A stretch of DNA of 64,000 nt from NCBI GenBank assembly GCA_040387195.1, contig JAZKEF010000002.1:248001-312000 (forward strand), read 5' to 3'. Positions within the stretch are counted from its first letter, which is position 1, and the number at the start of each line of letters is the position of its first letter. The DNA is from UKL13-3 sp040387195 (GTDB lineage Bacteria > Bacteroidota > Bacteroidia > UKL13-3). The notes beneath the pieces are model-generated. The model had not been told where the DNA came from. It saw only the letters and a list, made by a program, of their open reading frames with translations, and did not search any database. Position numbers and translations under genes: made by a program. Shown here piece after piece: positions 8,680 through 17,353 of this stretch.

Positions 8680-9327
8680 ATGATAAAAGGCAGAACAATC
8701 TTATTCCTATTCGGCATTGTTCTGCCTTTTTCTGTTGCATTCGGCCAGCAGCTTTTGCCCAACGGAGACTTTGAAAACACAACACCCTTGTTTGAAACAA
8801 CGACCTCTACTTCCATAAAAAATATAAGCAGCTGGAGCGCCATAAACACGGTGGACTTCTACCGGAATCAATCTAATTCGTCTAATTATCTTGGGCTTAC
8901 GCTTGCGCCACCTTTTGAATATATTCACACAACACTTACTGAGGTTATATCTTCCGGAGATAGTTGTTTCTTCCAAATCTGGATTGACAACAAGAAGATC
9001 CTATCAAACATGTGTTTGTTTTTTCTATATACAGAGGACTCTCTGGCTATTGATGAGTTTGCTTTAAAGGAATTGGTGTCCCATCATCCCGGGAACTTAG
9101 TCTTCTTTAAGAGGGACAAAAAGATAAAGACAAAACTTGTTGGGGGGAAAATTTGGTATTCCTATTCCTGCTCCTTTTCTTTAAAACAATCTGCTAACAC
9201 GATTATGCTTGGAAATTGTTTACAGAAAAGAAGCCAAGAGTTCTACGTGTCTTTTGATGACCTCGTGCTTGTAAGAGGTCAGCATAATAATAATCGGAAG
9301 CAGAAAACGCTATCTGTTCCTAAATAA
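8680..9327 (+). CDS. Secreted protein of unknown function
   Basis: A 215-residue protein with a signal peptide (MIKGRTILFLFGIVLPFSVA, then FGQQ) followed by LLPNGDFEN, an opening common to Bacteroidota exported proteins that carry a carbohydrate-binding-like jelly-roll domain before an OmpA or other C-terminal module. Here no second module follows: the chain ends in a basic tail, so it may be a truncated or stand-alone domain. The last beta-strand block (FYVSFDDLVLVRGQ) matches the usual end of that domain, which argues for a complete single domain. Codons 2-17 coincide with a perfect terminator-like hairpin (separate entry). A 44-bp repeat array follows directly. Confidence 0.6.
   Translation: MIKGRTILFLFGIVLPFSVAFGQQLLPNGDFENTTPLFETTTSTSIKNISSWSAINTVDFYRNQSNSSNYLGLTLAPPFEYIHTTLTEVISSGDSCFFQIWIDNKKILSNMCLFFLYTEDSLAIDEFALKELVSHHPGNLVFFKRDKKIKTKLVGGKIWYSYSCSFSLKQSANTIMLGNCLQKRSQEFYVSFDDLVLVRGQHNNNRKQKTLSVPK
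8685..8731 (+). promoter_or_regulatory. Terminator-like hairpin inside the signal-peptide codons
   Basis: A perfect 15-bp inverted repeat (left arm 8685-8699, right arm 8716-8730, 16-nt loop) followed by a run of T beginning inside the right arm (8727-8731). It begins three bases after the ATG of the secreted-protein gene. By sequence it resembles an intrinsic terminator or attenuator: it could end the transcript of the upstream gene (stop at 8598) or modulate translation of this one. The role is inferred only. Confidence 0.5.
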
Positions 9328-9349
9328 ACCCATTATACCCCACTATACA

Positions 9350-9722
9350 ATTAATTATACCCGTGACCTAGGTGAGCCATATGCTGCTATATGGTTAACT
9401 ATACCCGCCACCTAAGTGAACCATATCTCGCTACATAGTTAACCATACCCGCCACCTAGGTGAGCCATATGCTCCTATGTGGTTAACTATACCCACGACC
9501 TAAGTGAACCATATCTCGCTAAATAGTTAACCATACCCGCCACCTAGGTGAGCCATATGCTCCTATGTGGTTAATTATACCCACGACCTAAGTGAACCAT
9601 ATCTCGCTACATAGTTAACCATACCCGCCACCTAGGTGAGCCATATGCTGCTATATGGTTAACTATACCCACGACCTAAGTGAATTATACTCCGTTTCAT
9701 AATTAACTATACCCGGCACCAT
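9350..9722. repeat. Phased 44-bp tandem array with two alternating unit types
   Basis: Eight complete 44-bp units start exactly at 9350, 9394, 9438, 9482, 9526, 9570, 9614 and 9658; a partial ninth starts at 9702. Units alternate: type A has CCTAGGTGAGCCATATGCT, type B has CCTAAGTGAACCATATCTCG, giving an 88-bp higher-order period. The last full unit is a diverged B. Type A units mostly contain the 10-bp palindrome CACCTAGGTG and a short stem CCATAT-N6-ATATGG (or its G-U variant with ATGTGG); GTTAAC palindromes mark many joints. There is no coding frame, no unique spacer and no IS hallmark. The array fills the space between a secreted-protein gene and the NYN-domain gene. Confidence 0.92.
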
Positions 9723-9829
9723 AACCTGTTTGCCTTGTTATCTAAACAAAATCAATTAGTTACATGTTGGGTTTTTAGCCCTCGCAGCATTATTTTATTT
9801 ATATTACCTTCCTCCATATTTTCTTACAA

Positions 9830-10567
9830 ATGAAAGACGAAAAACTTGCGGTATTAATTGATGCCGATAATGTTCCTTATGCAAACGTAAAAGAGATGCT
9901 GGAGGAAATAACCAAAAACGGTGTACCTACCATTAAGCGCATTTATGCGGATTGGACACGGCCCACACTTACCGGATGGAAAAATGTGTTACTAGAAAAT
10001 GCCATTACACCCATTCAGCAGTACAGTTATACCTCAGGTAAAAACTCCAGCGACAGCGCTCTGATTATTGATGCAATGGATATTTTGTATTCGGGCAAGG
10101 TGGATGGTTTTTGCATTGTATCAAGCGACAGTGATTTTACGCGGCTGGCAACCCGCCTGCGCGAAGCAGGAATGACGGTGATTGGATTTGGTGAGAAGAA
10201 AACACCGCAGCCTTTTATTTCGGCCTGTAACAAATTCATCTACCTCGAAATCCTGAAGAGGGAAAAAGTGGAAACAGATACTCCTGCAACCACTAAACCC
10301 AAAGCCAAAAAAGAGCCGCTGAACAAGTTGGATCTTGGAACTGTTAAACTCATCATTGAAAGTGTAAATGATTTGGCAGATGAAAACGGATGGACATTCC
10401 TGGGGAATCTTGGGAATCATATCCTAAAAAAGAAACCCGATTTTGATGCGCGCAATTATGGTTTCCCGAAACTGTTGCCCTTAATCAAAAGCATTCACAA
10501 ACTTAAAATTGATGAGCGAGATACCGGTGTAGGCAACATCCGGCATATTTATATCAAACAGAAATAA
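9830..10567 (+). CDS. NYN-domain ribonuclease-like protein with a C-terminal LOTUS (OST-HTH) domain
   Basis: The 245-residue protein opens with AVLIDADNVPY (aspartates near residues 11 and 13), continues with SSDSALIIDAMDILYSG and then GFCIVSSDSDFTRLATRLRE. This is the acidic-residue pattern of NYN (PIN-like, LabA/YacP-type) nucleases with a metal site. After a lysine-rich linker (about residues 140-160), the C-terminal 80 residues (LGTVKLIIESVNDLADENGW to the RHIYIK end) match the OST-HTH/LOTUS fold, a putative RNA-binding module. This two-domain layout is widespread in bacteria and is thought to act on RNA, though the biological substrate is not known. The gene stands alone, directly after the 44-bp array. 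Confidence 0.85.
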   Translation: MKDEKLAVLIDADNVPYANVKEMLEEITKNGVPTIKRIYADWTRPTLTGWKNVLLENAITPIQQYSYTSGKNSSDSALIIDAMDILYSGKVDGFCIVSSDSDFTRLATRLREAGMTVIGFGEKKTPQPFISACNKFIYLEILKREKVETDTPATTKPKAKKEPLNKLDLGTVKLIIESVNDLADENGWTFLGNLGNHILKKKPDFDARNYGFPKLLPLIKSIHKLKIDERDTGVGNIRHIYIKQK

Positions 10568-10781
10568 GACCTCCATAATCTGCAGAAGATGGTTTCTCGC
10601 GACAGCGGATAGTCTACAGAAAATAGTTACTCGCTGATTCCGCAGATTTAAGGCGCTGTTTCGGTGTTCTGTAAAACCTTATTTTTTCTTAATCCTGCTG
10701 TGTTGTGCAGCGTTTAGCTCTGAGCTATTGTCAATCGGGCAATACTGTTTTTAGCATTCGTCTATTTAATTCACAACACAC
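10568..10781. other. Intergenic region with dispersed motif debris
   Basis: About 214 bases with no gene. It contains GATTCCGCAGATTTAAGG near 10637-10654, related to the CGCAGATT repeats at 49938-49964, and the 12-mer AAGGCGCTGTTT that also occurs near 1252. The promoter of the next gene should lie at the right end; no convincing box was seen. Confidence 0.4.
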
Positions 10782-11990
10782 ATGAAACACCACTTCTTAC
10801 CTTCTTTTTGTCTTACCCTTTTATGGGTATTGTTCAGCCTTCGTCCCGCCTATGCCCAATGGTCACGTTTAGGCAGCTTGCCCTCGGGGCAGGTAGTAGC
10901 GCTGGGCAATCATGGAAACACCCTTTTTGTAGCAACCAATACCAACCTCATTTATGCCAGCAACAATGGGGGCAATAAGTGGAATGCATTAACGGTAAGT
11001 CCCAACAATATTGTAATCAACTCCATGAAGATCATTGATAGTCTGATTTTTGTCGGAACCGCTGACCATGGTATTTTTGTTGGTTTGGGAATGGGCGAAA
11101 AATGGACACAAACGGGTACCGGACTTCGGGATGTTTGTTCTTTTCAAAAACATGCCGGACACATTTACGCATCCTCGCTGGGTGATGGTGTATTTGTATA
11201 CCAGCCTAATGACAATAACTGGCTGCCTTTTAACAACTCCATTCATGCCTATAATGTAGATGCGCTTGCCTCCACTCCACATTCGCTATTGGCGGCCGGT
11301 GGTGCCAATGGTGATTACAGCCGGTATAACTTTACTACCCAACAATGGGCGGCTGAGTTTTATACCACCATCGCCCCCGGTTTGGTTATCAATAAACTCA
11401 TCAGCACACAAAACCTGTTGTTTGCCGTGGGTGGTAACCGGGTTTTTAGAAGTGATAATGATGGTGCCAGCTGGCAGCATGATACAGCAGGTACACGCAG
11501 GGGTATCGACCGGTTAATATACGCGGCCGAATCCGATTGTTACCTGATTACGAATACGGTTCCCAATGGTTTCTGGACACATAAACGCAACAAGCAAGAA
11601 CCCGTTGAAACACCTTGGGTTGCCTCCGGTACGTATGTTCCCGATGTATATGCATATGATATCATTGAGCACAACAGCATCTTATATTTAGCTACCAGTG
11701 ATGGGTTGTATGTAAATGGGTTATCGTCAGGTATTGCTCCGTTACGTCCTGCAACCGAAACCATCAGTGTGTTTCCCAACCCCTCAAGTGGAGACGATCT
11801 GACCATCCGGAGCAGCGCTTCCATGAGTGGCATTACTGTAATGAATGCTTTGGGACAGGTATTAAACACATTGGATGTAGCACAGCAGGAAGAACTGGTA
11901 TGGCGCCCCCGCCTGAATCCGGGTATCTATTTTCTGAATATCCGTTTTCACAACAACACTACTGCTGTTCATAAAGTGATTATCAACTAG
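10782..11990 (+). CDS. T9SS-secreted protein with a propeller-like exposed domain
   Basis: A 402-residue exported protein. The signal peptide (HHFLPSFCLTLLWVLF, ending PAYAQ) is followed by about 300 residues of repeated strands of the type LFVATNTNLIYASNNGGNKW, YLATSDGLYVNG and RVFRSDNDGASWQ. These resemble the S-x-D-x-G-x-x-W Asp-box/BNR repeats of sialidase and photosystem-stability-type beta-propellers. The last 75 residues (VFPNPSSGDDLTI, LGQVLNTLDV, LNPGIYFLNI) are a type A T9SS sorting domain, so the protein is exported across the outer membrane and probably anchored on the surface. Its ligand or substrate is unknown. It is convergent with purL across a shared terminator. Confidence 0.8.
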   Translation: MKHHFLPSFCLTLLWVLFSLRPAYAQWSRLGSLPSGQVVALGNHGNTLFVATNTNLIYASNNGGNKWNALTVSPNNIVINSMKIIDSLIFVGTADHGIFVGLGMGEKWTQTGTGLRDVCSFQKHAGHIYASSLGDGVFVYQPNDNNWLPFNNSIHAYNVDALASTPHSLLAAGGANGDYSRYNFTTQQWAAEFYTTIAPGLVINKLISTQNLLFAVGGNRVFRSDNDGASWQHDTAGTRRGIDRLIYAAESDCYLITNTVPNGFWTHKRNKQEPVETPWVASGTYVPDVYAYDIIEHNSILYLATSDGLYVNGLSSGIAPLRPATETISVFPNPSSGDDLTIRSSASMSGITVMNALGQVLNTLDVAQQEELVWRPRLNPGIYFLNIRFHNNTTAVHKVIIN

Positions 11991-12010
11991 GTTTCAAATC
12001 TTCCTATAAA

Positions 12011-12044
12011 AAAACACCGTCCCACTTTCGTGAAACGGTGTTTT
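12011..12044. terminator. Bidirectional intrinsic terminator
   Basis: A 10-bp perfect stem (AAAACACCGT at 12011-12020, ACGGTGTTTT at 12035-12044) with an A-run on the left and TTTTCTTTTTT on the right. It sits between the convergent T9SS gene and purL and can terminate both. Confidence 0.85.
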
Positions 12045-12065
12045 CTTTTTTATAACCTGTTTTGC

Positions 12066-14354
12066 TTATGCTAAATAATTAGCCAGCGAGTTGTTGAATA
12101 ATTCTTTGTATTCATCCACTTCTCCAAACTTTACATCGGCTACACTGATGTTTCCGGTTGTTACCGTTCCCAGCTTCTCAAATCGGCTGTTAGCCTCTTT
12201 TATTGCTGCTTCAAACGCTGCAACATCAGACGCTTTTACCGACACAACCACACGGCTTTGTGCTTCTCCAAACAAATATGCATCCTTGCGCACTGCAGGA
12301 TGCGGACCGTTTACAGAGAAGCCTAAATCGCGGTGCATTGCCGATTCTAATAGCGCAATGAACAATCCTCCTTCACTGCAATCATGTGCTGATTGAACAA
12401 GGTTGCCGGCAATTACTTTTTTCACGGCCTGGTGTATAGTGTATTCTTCATCAAGTTCAAAAAATGGAACCGGAGAGAATTGTACATTGTGTTGCGATAC
12501 CAAATATTGCGATGATCCGATATCGTTATATGATTGTCCAATCAGGTAAATCACATCACCTGCTTGTTTAAAGTCGAGGGTCATGTGTGGTTTACTGCCA
12601 TCTACCAATCCTACCATACCAATGGTTGGAGTTGGGAATACTGCATCATTATCGCTGCTCTGGTTGTAAAAACTTACATTACCACCGGTTACAGGGGTAT
12701 CAAACTTTATGCAGGCTTCACCCATTCCTTTAATCGCGTTTACAAACTGCCAGTATACTTCTGTGTTGTATGGGTTACCAAAATTCAAACAGTTGGTTAC
12801 TGCAGCGGGGTCTCCACCCGAACAGGTAATATTACGTGCCGCCTCACTCACGGCAATCATGGCGCCTCTATAAGGATCGGCATAAATATAACGGGAGTTG
12901 CAATCAACACTCATGGCAATGGATTTATTGGTTCCTTTAACCTTTACAACAGCCGCATCGCGTGGTGCATTGGTTGTTTGGTTAATGGTTCCCACCATTG
13001 AATCGTATTGATTAAATACCCATTTGCGTGAGCAAATATTTGGATGTGATGCCATGGCACGAGCCACTCGGATTGCGGATTGCGGATGGGTTATATCGGA
13101 TTGATTGATGTCGATATCTGGGATTGTATCGATATTGAACTTTGCAATTTCCGCTAAATATGTTGGTTCTGTATACTCCCTGTGATATACCGGAGCGCCA
13201 CCGCCCAACACTAAGCTTTCGCCCGGGATATCGGCTACCAGTTCGTTGTGCATGTAGTATTGCACACGGCCGGTATCGGTTACTTCACCAATTTGTGCGT
13301 AAGTAAGATCCCACTTCTCAAATATTTTTTCAAACTCTTTTTCAAAGCCCTTATGCACCACCACCAACATACGCTCCTGTGATTCCGAAAGCAGGATTTC
13401 CCAATCTTTCATATCCGGCTGACGCATGGGAACTTTATCCAACCACACTTTCATACCTGTTCCACTCTTGGCACTCATCTCGCTGGTAGAGCAGGTAATT
13501 CCCGCTGCCCCCATATCCTGCATCCCTACCACTCCGTCTGTTTCCAGCAATTCCATAGTAGCTTCCAAAATCAGTTTTTCCCAGAAAGGATCACCCACCT
13601 GTACTGATGGTAAATCTTTAGCGGACTCGGCAGTAATATCTTTAGACGCAAACGCTGCCCCATGAATACCATCTTTTCCGGTTGATGAACCATAAATATA
13701 CACCGGGTTTCCGATACCCTCGGCAATGGCCGAAACGGTTTTACCTACTTTAGCAATACCCACGCTCATGGCGTTTACCAACGGATTAATCTGGTAGCAG
13801 TCGTCAAAATATACTTCGCCACCTACGGTTGGGATACCGAATGCATTTCCATAATCTCCGATTCCTTTCACCACACCTTTCACCAGCCATTTGGTGCGTT
13901 CGTGGTTAATGTTTCCAAAACGTAATGAGTTCAATTGTGCAATAGGGCGTGCTCCCATCGAAAAAATATCGCGGTTAATTCCGCCCACACCCGTTGCCGC
14001 ACCCTGGTATGGTTCCAATGCGCTGGGGTGGTTGTGTGATTCAATTTTAAAGGCACAAGCCAATCCGTCACCTATGTCGATCAGTCCCGCATTTTCTTCT
14101 CCTGCTTTGGCCAACATCTTTTCGCCTTCCTTAGGTAATGTTTTCAGCCACACGATGGAGTTTTTGTAAGAGCAGTGCTCGCTCCACATTACCGAGTAAA
14201 TGCTCAGTTCGGTAAAGTTGGGGGTACGGCCTAAAATCTCTTTAATTTTGTCAAACTCTTCAGGACGAAGTCCCAGTTGTTGCGCTTGTTCCAGCGTAGC
14301 AATGTGTTTTTGGCTTACTTGTTCGGTCACGGTTGAATGGATTTGGAGTGGCAA
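12066..14354 (-). CDS. purL: Phosphoribosylformylglycinamidine synthase, PurL subunit
   Basis: The 762-residue enzyme is the large subunit of the two- or three-subunit FGAM synthase, which converts FGAR to FGAM using ATP and ammonia from glutamine in de novo purine synthesis. The N-terminal SIYSVMWSEHCSYKNS, the ATP/metal segment HNHPSALEPYQGAATGVGG and the later DMGAAGITCSTSEMS and HDCSEGGLFIALLES are characteristic. No glutaminase domain is present; the partner PurQ is encoded at 48163-48858. No ATG is available near the expected N-terminus: the frame opens after a stop with TTG at 14354, and a GTG lies at 14330. Either gives a protein beginning a few residues before EQVSQKHIATLEQAQ. Confidence 0.93.
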   Translation of the reverse strand: MPLQIHSTVTEQVSQKHIATLEQAQQLGLRPEEFDKIKEILGRTPNFTELSIYSVMWSEHCSYKNSIVWLKTLPKEGEKMLAKAGEENAGLIDIGDGLACAFKIESHNHPSALEPYQGAATGVGGINRDIFSMGARPIAQLNSLRFGNINHERTKWLVKGVVKGIGDYGNAFGIPTVGGEVYFDDCYQINPLVNAMSVGIAKVGKTVSAIAEGIGNPVYIYGSSTGKDGIHGAAFASKDITAESAKDLPSVQVGDPFWEKLILEATMELLETDGVVGMQDMGAAGITCSTSEMSAKSGTGMKVWLDKVPMRQPDMKDWEILLSESQERMLVVVHKGFEKEFEKIFEKWDLTYAQIGEVTDTGRVQYYMHNELVADIPGESLVLGGGAPVYHREYTEPTYLAEIAKFNIDTIPDIDINQSDITHPQSAIRVARAMASHPNICSRKWVFNQYDSMVGTINQTTNAPRDAAVVKVKGTNKSIAMSVDCNSRYIYADPYRGAMIAVSEAARNITCSGGDPAAVTNCLNFGNPYNTEVYWQFVNAIKGMGEACIKFDTPVTGGNVSFYNQSSDNDAVFPTPTIGMVGLVDGSKPHMTLDFKQAGDVIYLIGQSYNDIGSSQYLVSQHNVQFSPVPFFELDEEYTIHQAVKKVIAGNLVQSAHDCSEGGLFIALLESAMHRDLGFSVNGPHPAVRKDAYLFGEAQSRVVVSVKASDVAAFEAAIKEANSRFEKLGTVTTGNISVADVKFGEVDEYKELFNNSLANYLA

Positions 14355-14478
14355 AAATGCAGATTATTTGCCATTAAACCGTGCGAAATGCTTACAAAAA
14401 TTTAAGGTCAATTTTACCTCATTTTTAAGGTTTTGACGCTTTATTAGGTTAACCTTGCAGGGTTAATAACTCCAGTAA

Positions 14479-17268
14479 ATGAAAAAACTAGTTTTACTTG
14501 CATTTGCCCTGCCGCTTTTTGTAGTGGCCCAAACAACCCTGCCAACACTCTGGAATTTTTCAACTCCGGGTATCTCCACTCCACCAACAGGCTGGATTAC
14601 CGGATTGGGAACCAACGGAAACCTCACCTATTCGGGTGCCGGTTTTTCGGTAGGAGGAGATAATACCGCCTGCAGGCTTGATGCCACAGGAGAGTTCCTC
14701 ACCATTTGGTTTGCCGGAAACCCGGGCGAAGTAAGTTACTGGTTAAAAGGGTCGGGGATTTCTCCTGCTCCTGCATTTACGGGAATATTCTCGGTACAGG
14801 AATCGGTTGATGGAACTGCGTGGACAGATTTAAGGGCATTTACAACCGCCAACCCCCTAACCTCAACCATGTCGCGTTTTGTGAATACTCCGGCTGCAAC
14901 CTCGCGATACATTCGCTTTTTTTATACAACCAAAGAAGCGGGCAGCAACGTGGCCCTTGATAGTGTTGTGCTGAAAGCCGCTCCATTGCCTCCCGTATTG
15001 TTGTCGGTAAAACAAAACAACACAACGCTTGTAAGCGGTAATACATTTGTATCAGGCAACACTGCCAATACCCTATTTACCATCCAAAACAACGGAACAG
15101 CTATCGATCTTAAAACCGACAGTATTGTTCTTTCGGGCACACATTCATCGGATTTCAGCATTGGTGCATTCGACAGTATCACCTCATTTGGCGGCCAAAA
15201 AGATAGCTTTAACCTGAGTTTTACAGCAGGTGCCCCGGGCTCCCGTTTTGCAACGTTGAAAATATACACCACGGATGCAGCAAACAGTCCGTTTACAATT
15301 AACCTGTATGCCATTGGCGGAACGCTGGCTACCGAGCCTGCAGCACAGGTTGCAACGCTTGGCATCAGCAATGTGCGCACCCATGCTTTTACTGTTTCCA
15401 AAACCGCTGCTACGGTATCCGAAAAATATATTATTCTGCGTAAGCCTGCCACAACCTTAACAGAAGTACCGGTTGACGGAGTATCATACAAACGTGGTGA
15501 TTACGTTGGTGGTGCACAGGTTGCTTATATCGGTGACGATACCGCTTCGTTCCGCCCGAATTATATCCTGGCCAATGCCAATTATACCTTTGCGGCTTTT
15601 GCCTTCAATGGACCTGCCGGGTATGAAAACTATAAAACAACAACTCCGGCAACGGCTACAACAACAACTCCGGGTGGGCAGCCGGGTAATTATTATGCGG
15701 GTGTGAACCCGTTGGTAAACACCTTTATTGCTGACCTGAATGCTAAGATCAGGATGGTGGATACGGTGTTTTACAGCAGCTATGCATCGGTGGTGGTAAA
15801 CAACTACCTGGCACGCGATACAACAGGCGGTAAAAAAGTGGTAACCTGCGTATACAGTGGAGAAGAGTATGTATATGAAGATCCGTTTTTATGGTGGACC
15901 GGTACCGGTGGAAATCCCGCAACCCTTACACGCGAACACACCTTTGCACAAAGCTGGATGCCTACCAACACTGGCGGAAGCTGGCCAACCGTAGGTGGTA
16001 AAGAAGTTTCGGAGTACAATGATTTGCACCACCTGTTTCCTACTCACCAGCTAAACGCAAACGCCAAACGCAGCAACAATCCTTTCGGAATGGTGGTAAA
16101 TGCTACCTATACTGCTCCAACAGGATTCGGAAAACTGGGAACAGATGCGGGAGGTAAAACGGTATACGAACCGAAGGATGATCAAAAAGGAGATTTAGCC
16201 CGGGCATTATTTTATATGCTGGTAAGATATAATGGCATCAATGGTGTGCAATGGAGATTACCAACATCACAAGACATTGCTATTCTTTTAACATGGCATC
16301 AGCAAGACCCACCAAGTGCTATTGAGATTGCTCGCAACGAATACATTTCAACCACACAGAAAAATCGTAATCCGTTCATTGATAATCCAAGTTGGGTAAA
16401 CCGCATTAACTTCAGCAACATGACGTATGTGCTTGATCCTACAGCTGAGGTAATTAACGTAACCGCTCCGAACGGAGGAGAAGCAACACTGGCAGGAAAC
16501 AACCTTAGAATTACATGGACTTCTCAAAATGTAGATACTGCCGTTGTAGAATACAAAACTGCACCTGCCGGAGCATGGACACTTATTTCGGATACCACTC
16601 CGGGTGCACGCGGATTCCTGAACTGGACTGTTCCTTCTGTAACAACAACTTCTGCTAAAGTGCGGATCACTAAAAAATCAAACCTTTCAGTTACGGATAG
16701 CAGCAATGGTGGTTTTACAATTAATGTTCCTACGCTTACGATTACTGCTCCAAACGGAAATGAGATCTGGTTTGTTAATAATCCGAATAATCAATACGTA
16801 ACCTGGAACAGCTCATTTGTTGATTCCATTTTGGTGGAACTGCTGATTGAAGATACCGTGTTTAAGAGCTATGGTAAAGTAGCCGCAGAGAAGGATAGTC
16901 TGGGTATAGTAGCAACAGGTCTTCCGCTTTCCAATAAAGCAAAGTTCCGTTTAACTTCTGTTTCTCCCGCCATATCATCAAGCAGCGCCAATTATTTCCG
17001 CCTGCAGGTTTTGGGTGGATTAAGCAGCATGTTGCCATCAAACACCTTATCTATCTATCCAAACCCATCAACAGGGATCGTAACCATTCAGGTGAATGAC
17101 CCTTCAGTGAAGTCGGCATCTGTTACCGTTAGCGATATAACCGGACGTGTGGTGTTGGAAAAACAGCTGTTATCTTCAACACAACTTGAGCTAACCAAAC
17201 AGGGTGTATATTTCCTCAAACTGCAAACCGAAAAAGGTTCGGTAGTTCAAAAACTCATCATCCAATAA
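14479..17268 (+). CDS. Secreted endonuclease I-family nuclease with T9SS sorting domain
   Basis: A 929-residue modular exported protein. Order: signal peptide (KKLVLLAFALPLFVVAQ); an N-terminal discoidin/lamin-like beta-sandwich region; a choice-of-anchor-type segment; fibronectin-like strands; an endonuclease I domain at about residues 415-650; Ig-like/Ser-Thr-rich repeats (two N-G-x-E units, VTAPNGGEATLAGN and ITAPNGNEIWFVNN); and a C-terminal type A T9SS sorting domain (LSIYPNPSTGIVTI to KLIIQ). The nuclease is recognised from TREHTFAQSWMP, the EYNDLHHLFPTHQ motif with adjacent histidines and ANAKRSNNPFG, matching the EndoI family metal site. It probably degrades extracellular DNA for nutrient or biofilm use. 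It is followed by a terminator. Confidence 0.88.
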   Translation: MKKLVLLAFALPLFVVAQTTLPTLWNFSTPGISTPPTGWITGLGTNGNLTYSGAGFSVGGDNTACRLDATGEFLTIWFAGNPGEVSYWLKGSGISPAPAFTGIFSVQESVDGTAWTDLRAFTTANPLTSTMSRFVNTPAATSRYIRFFYTTKEAGSNVALDSVVLKAAPLPPVLLSVKQNNTTLVSGNTFVSGNTANTLFTIQNNGTAIDLKTDSIVLSGTHSSDFSIGAFDSITSFGGQKDSFNLSFTAGAPGSRFATLKIYTTDAANSPFTINLYAIGGTLATEPAAQVATLGISNVRTHAFTVSKTAATVSEKYIILRKPATTLTEVPVDGVSYKRGDYVGGAQVAYIGDDTASFRPNYILANANYTFAAFAFNGPAGYENYKTTTPATATTTTPGGQPGNYYAGVNPLVNTFIADLNAKIRMVDTVFYSSYASVVVNNYLARDTTGGKKVVTCVYSGEEYVYEDPFLWWTGTGGNPATLTREHTFAQSWMPTNTGGSWPTVGGKEVSEYNDLHHLFPTHQLNANAKRSNNPFGMVVNATYTAPTGFGKLGTDAGGKTVYEPKDDQKGDLARALFYMLVRYNGINGVQWRLPTSQDIAILLTWHQQDPPSAIEIARNEYISTTQKNRNPFIDNPSWVNRINFSNMTYVLDPTAEVINVTAPNGGEATLAGNNLRITWTSQNVDTAVVEYKTAPAGAWTLISDTTPGARGFLNWTVPSVTTTSAKVRITKKSNLSVTDSSNGGFTINVPTLTITAPNGNEIWFVNNPNNQYVTWNSSFVDSILVELLIEDTVFKSYGKVAAEKDSLGIVATGLPLSNKAKFRLTSVSPAISSSSANYFRLQVLGGLSSMLPSNTLSIYPNPSTGIVTIQVNDPSVKSASVTVSDITGRVVLEKQLLSSTQLELTKQGVYFLKLQTEKGSVVQKLIIQ

Positions 17269-17287
17269 TATTATTCTGTATTTACTG

Positions 17288-17325
17288 AAAAGGCCTTTTG
17301 CGTTCATTCGTAAAAGGCCTTTTTT
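17288..17325 (+). terminator. Intrinsic terminator of the nuclease gene
   Basis: The stem AAAAGGCC (17288-17295) pairs with GGCCTTTT (17316-17323), with a 20-nt loop and a T-run through 17325. It lies 20 bases beyond the stop codon. Confidence 0.8.
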
Positions 17326-17353
17326 ATAACCAAACCAATCTGTAGGTTTGGAT

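Noticed and set aside
9350..9722. CRISPR array
   Set aside because: Units are contiguous 44-bp repeats with no unique spacers between them, and no cas genes occur in the window.
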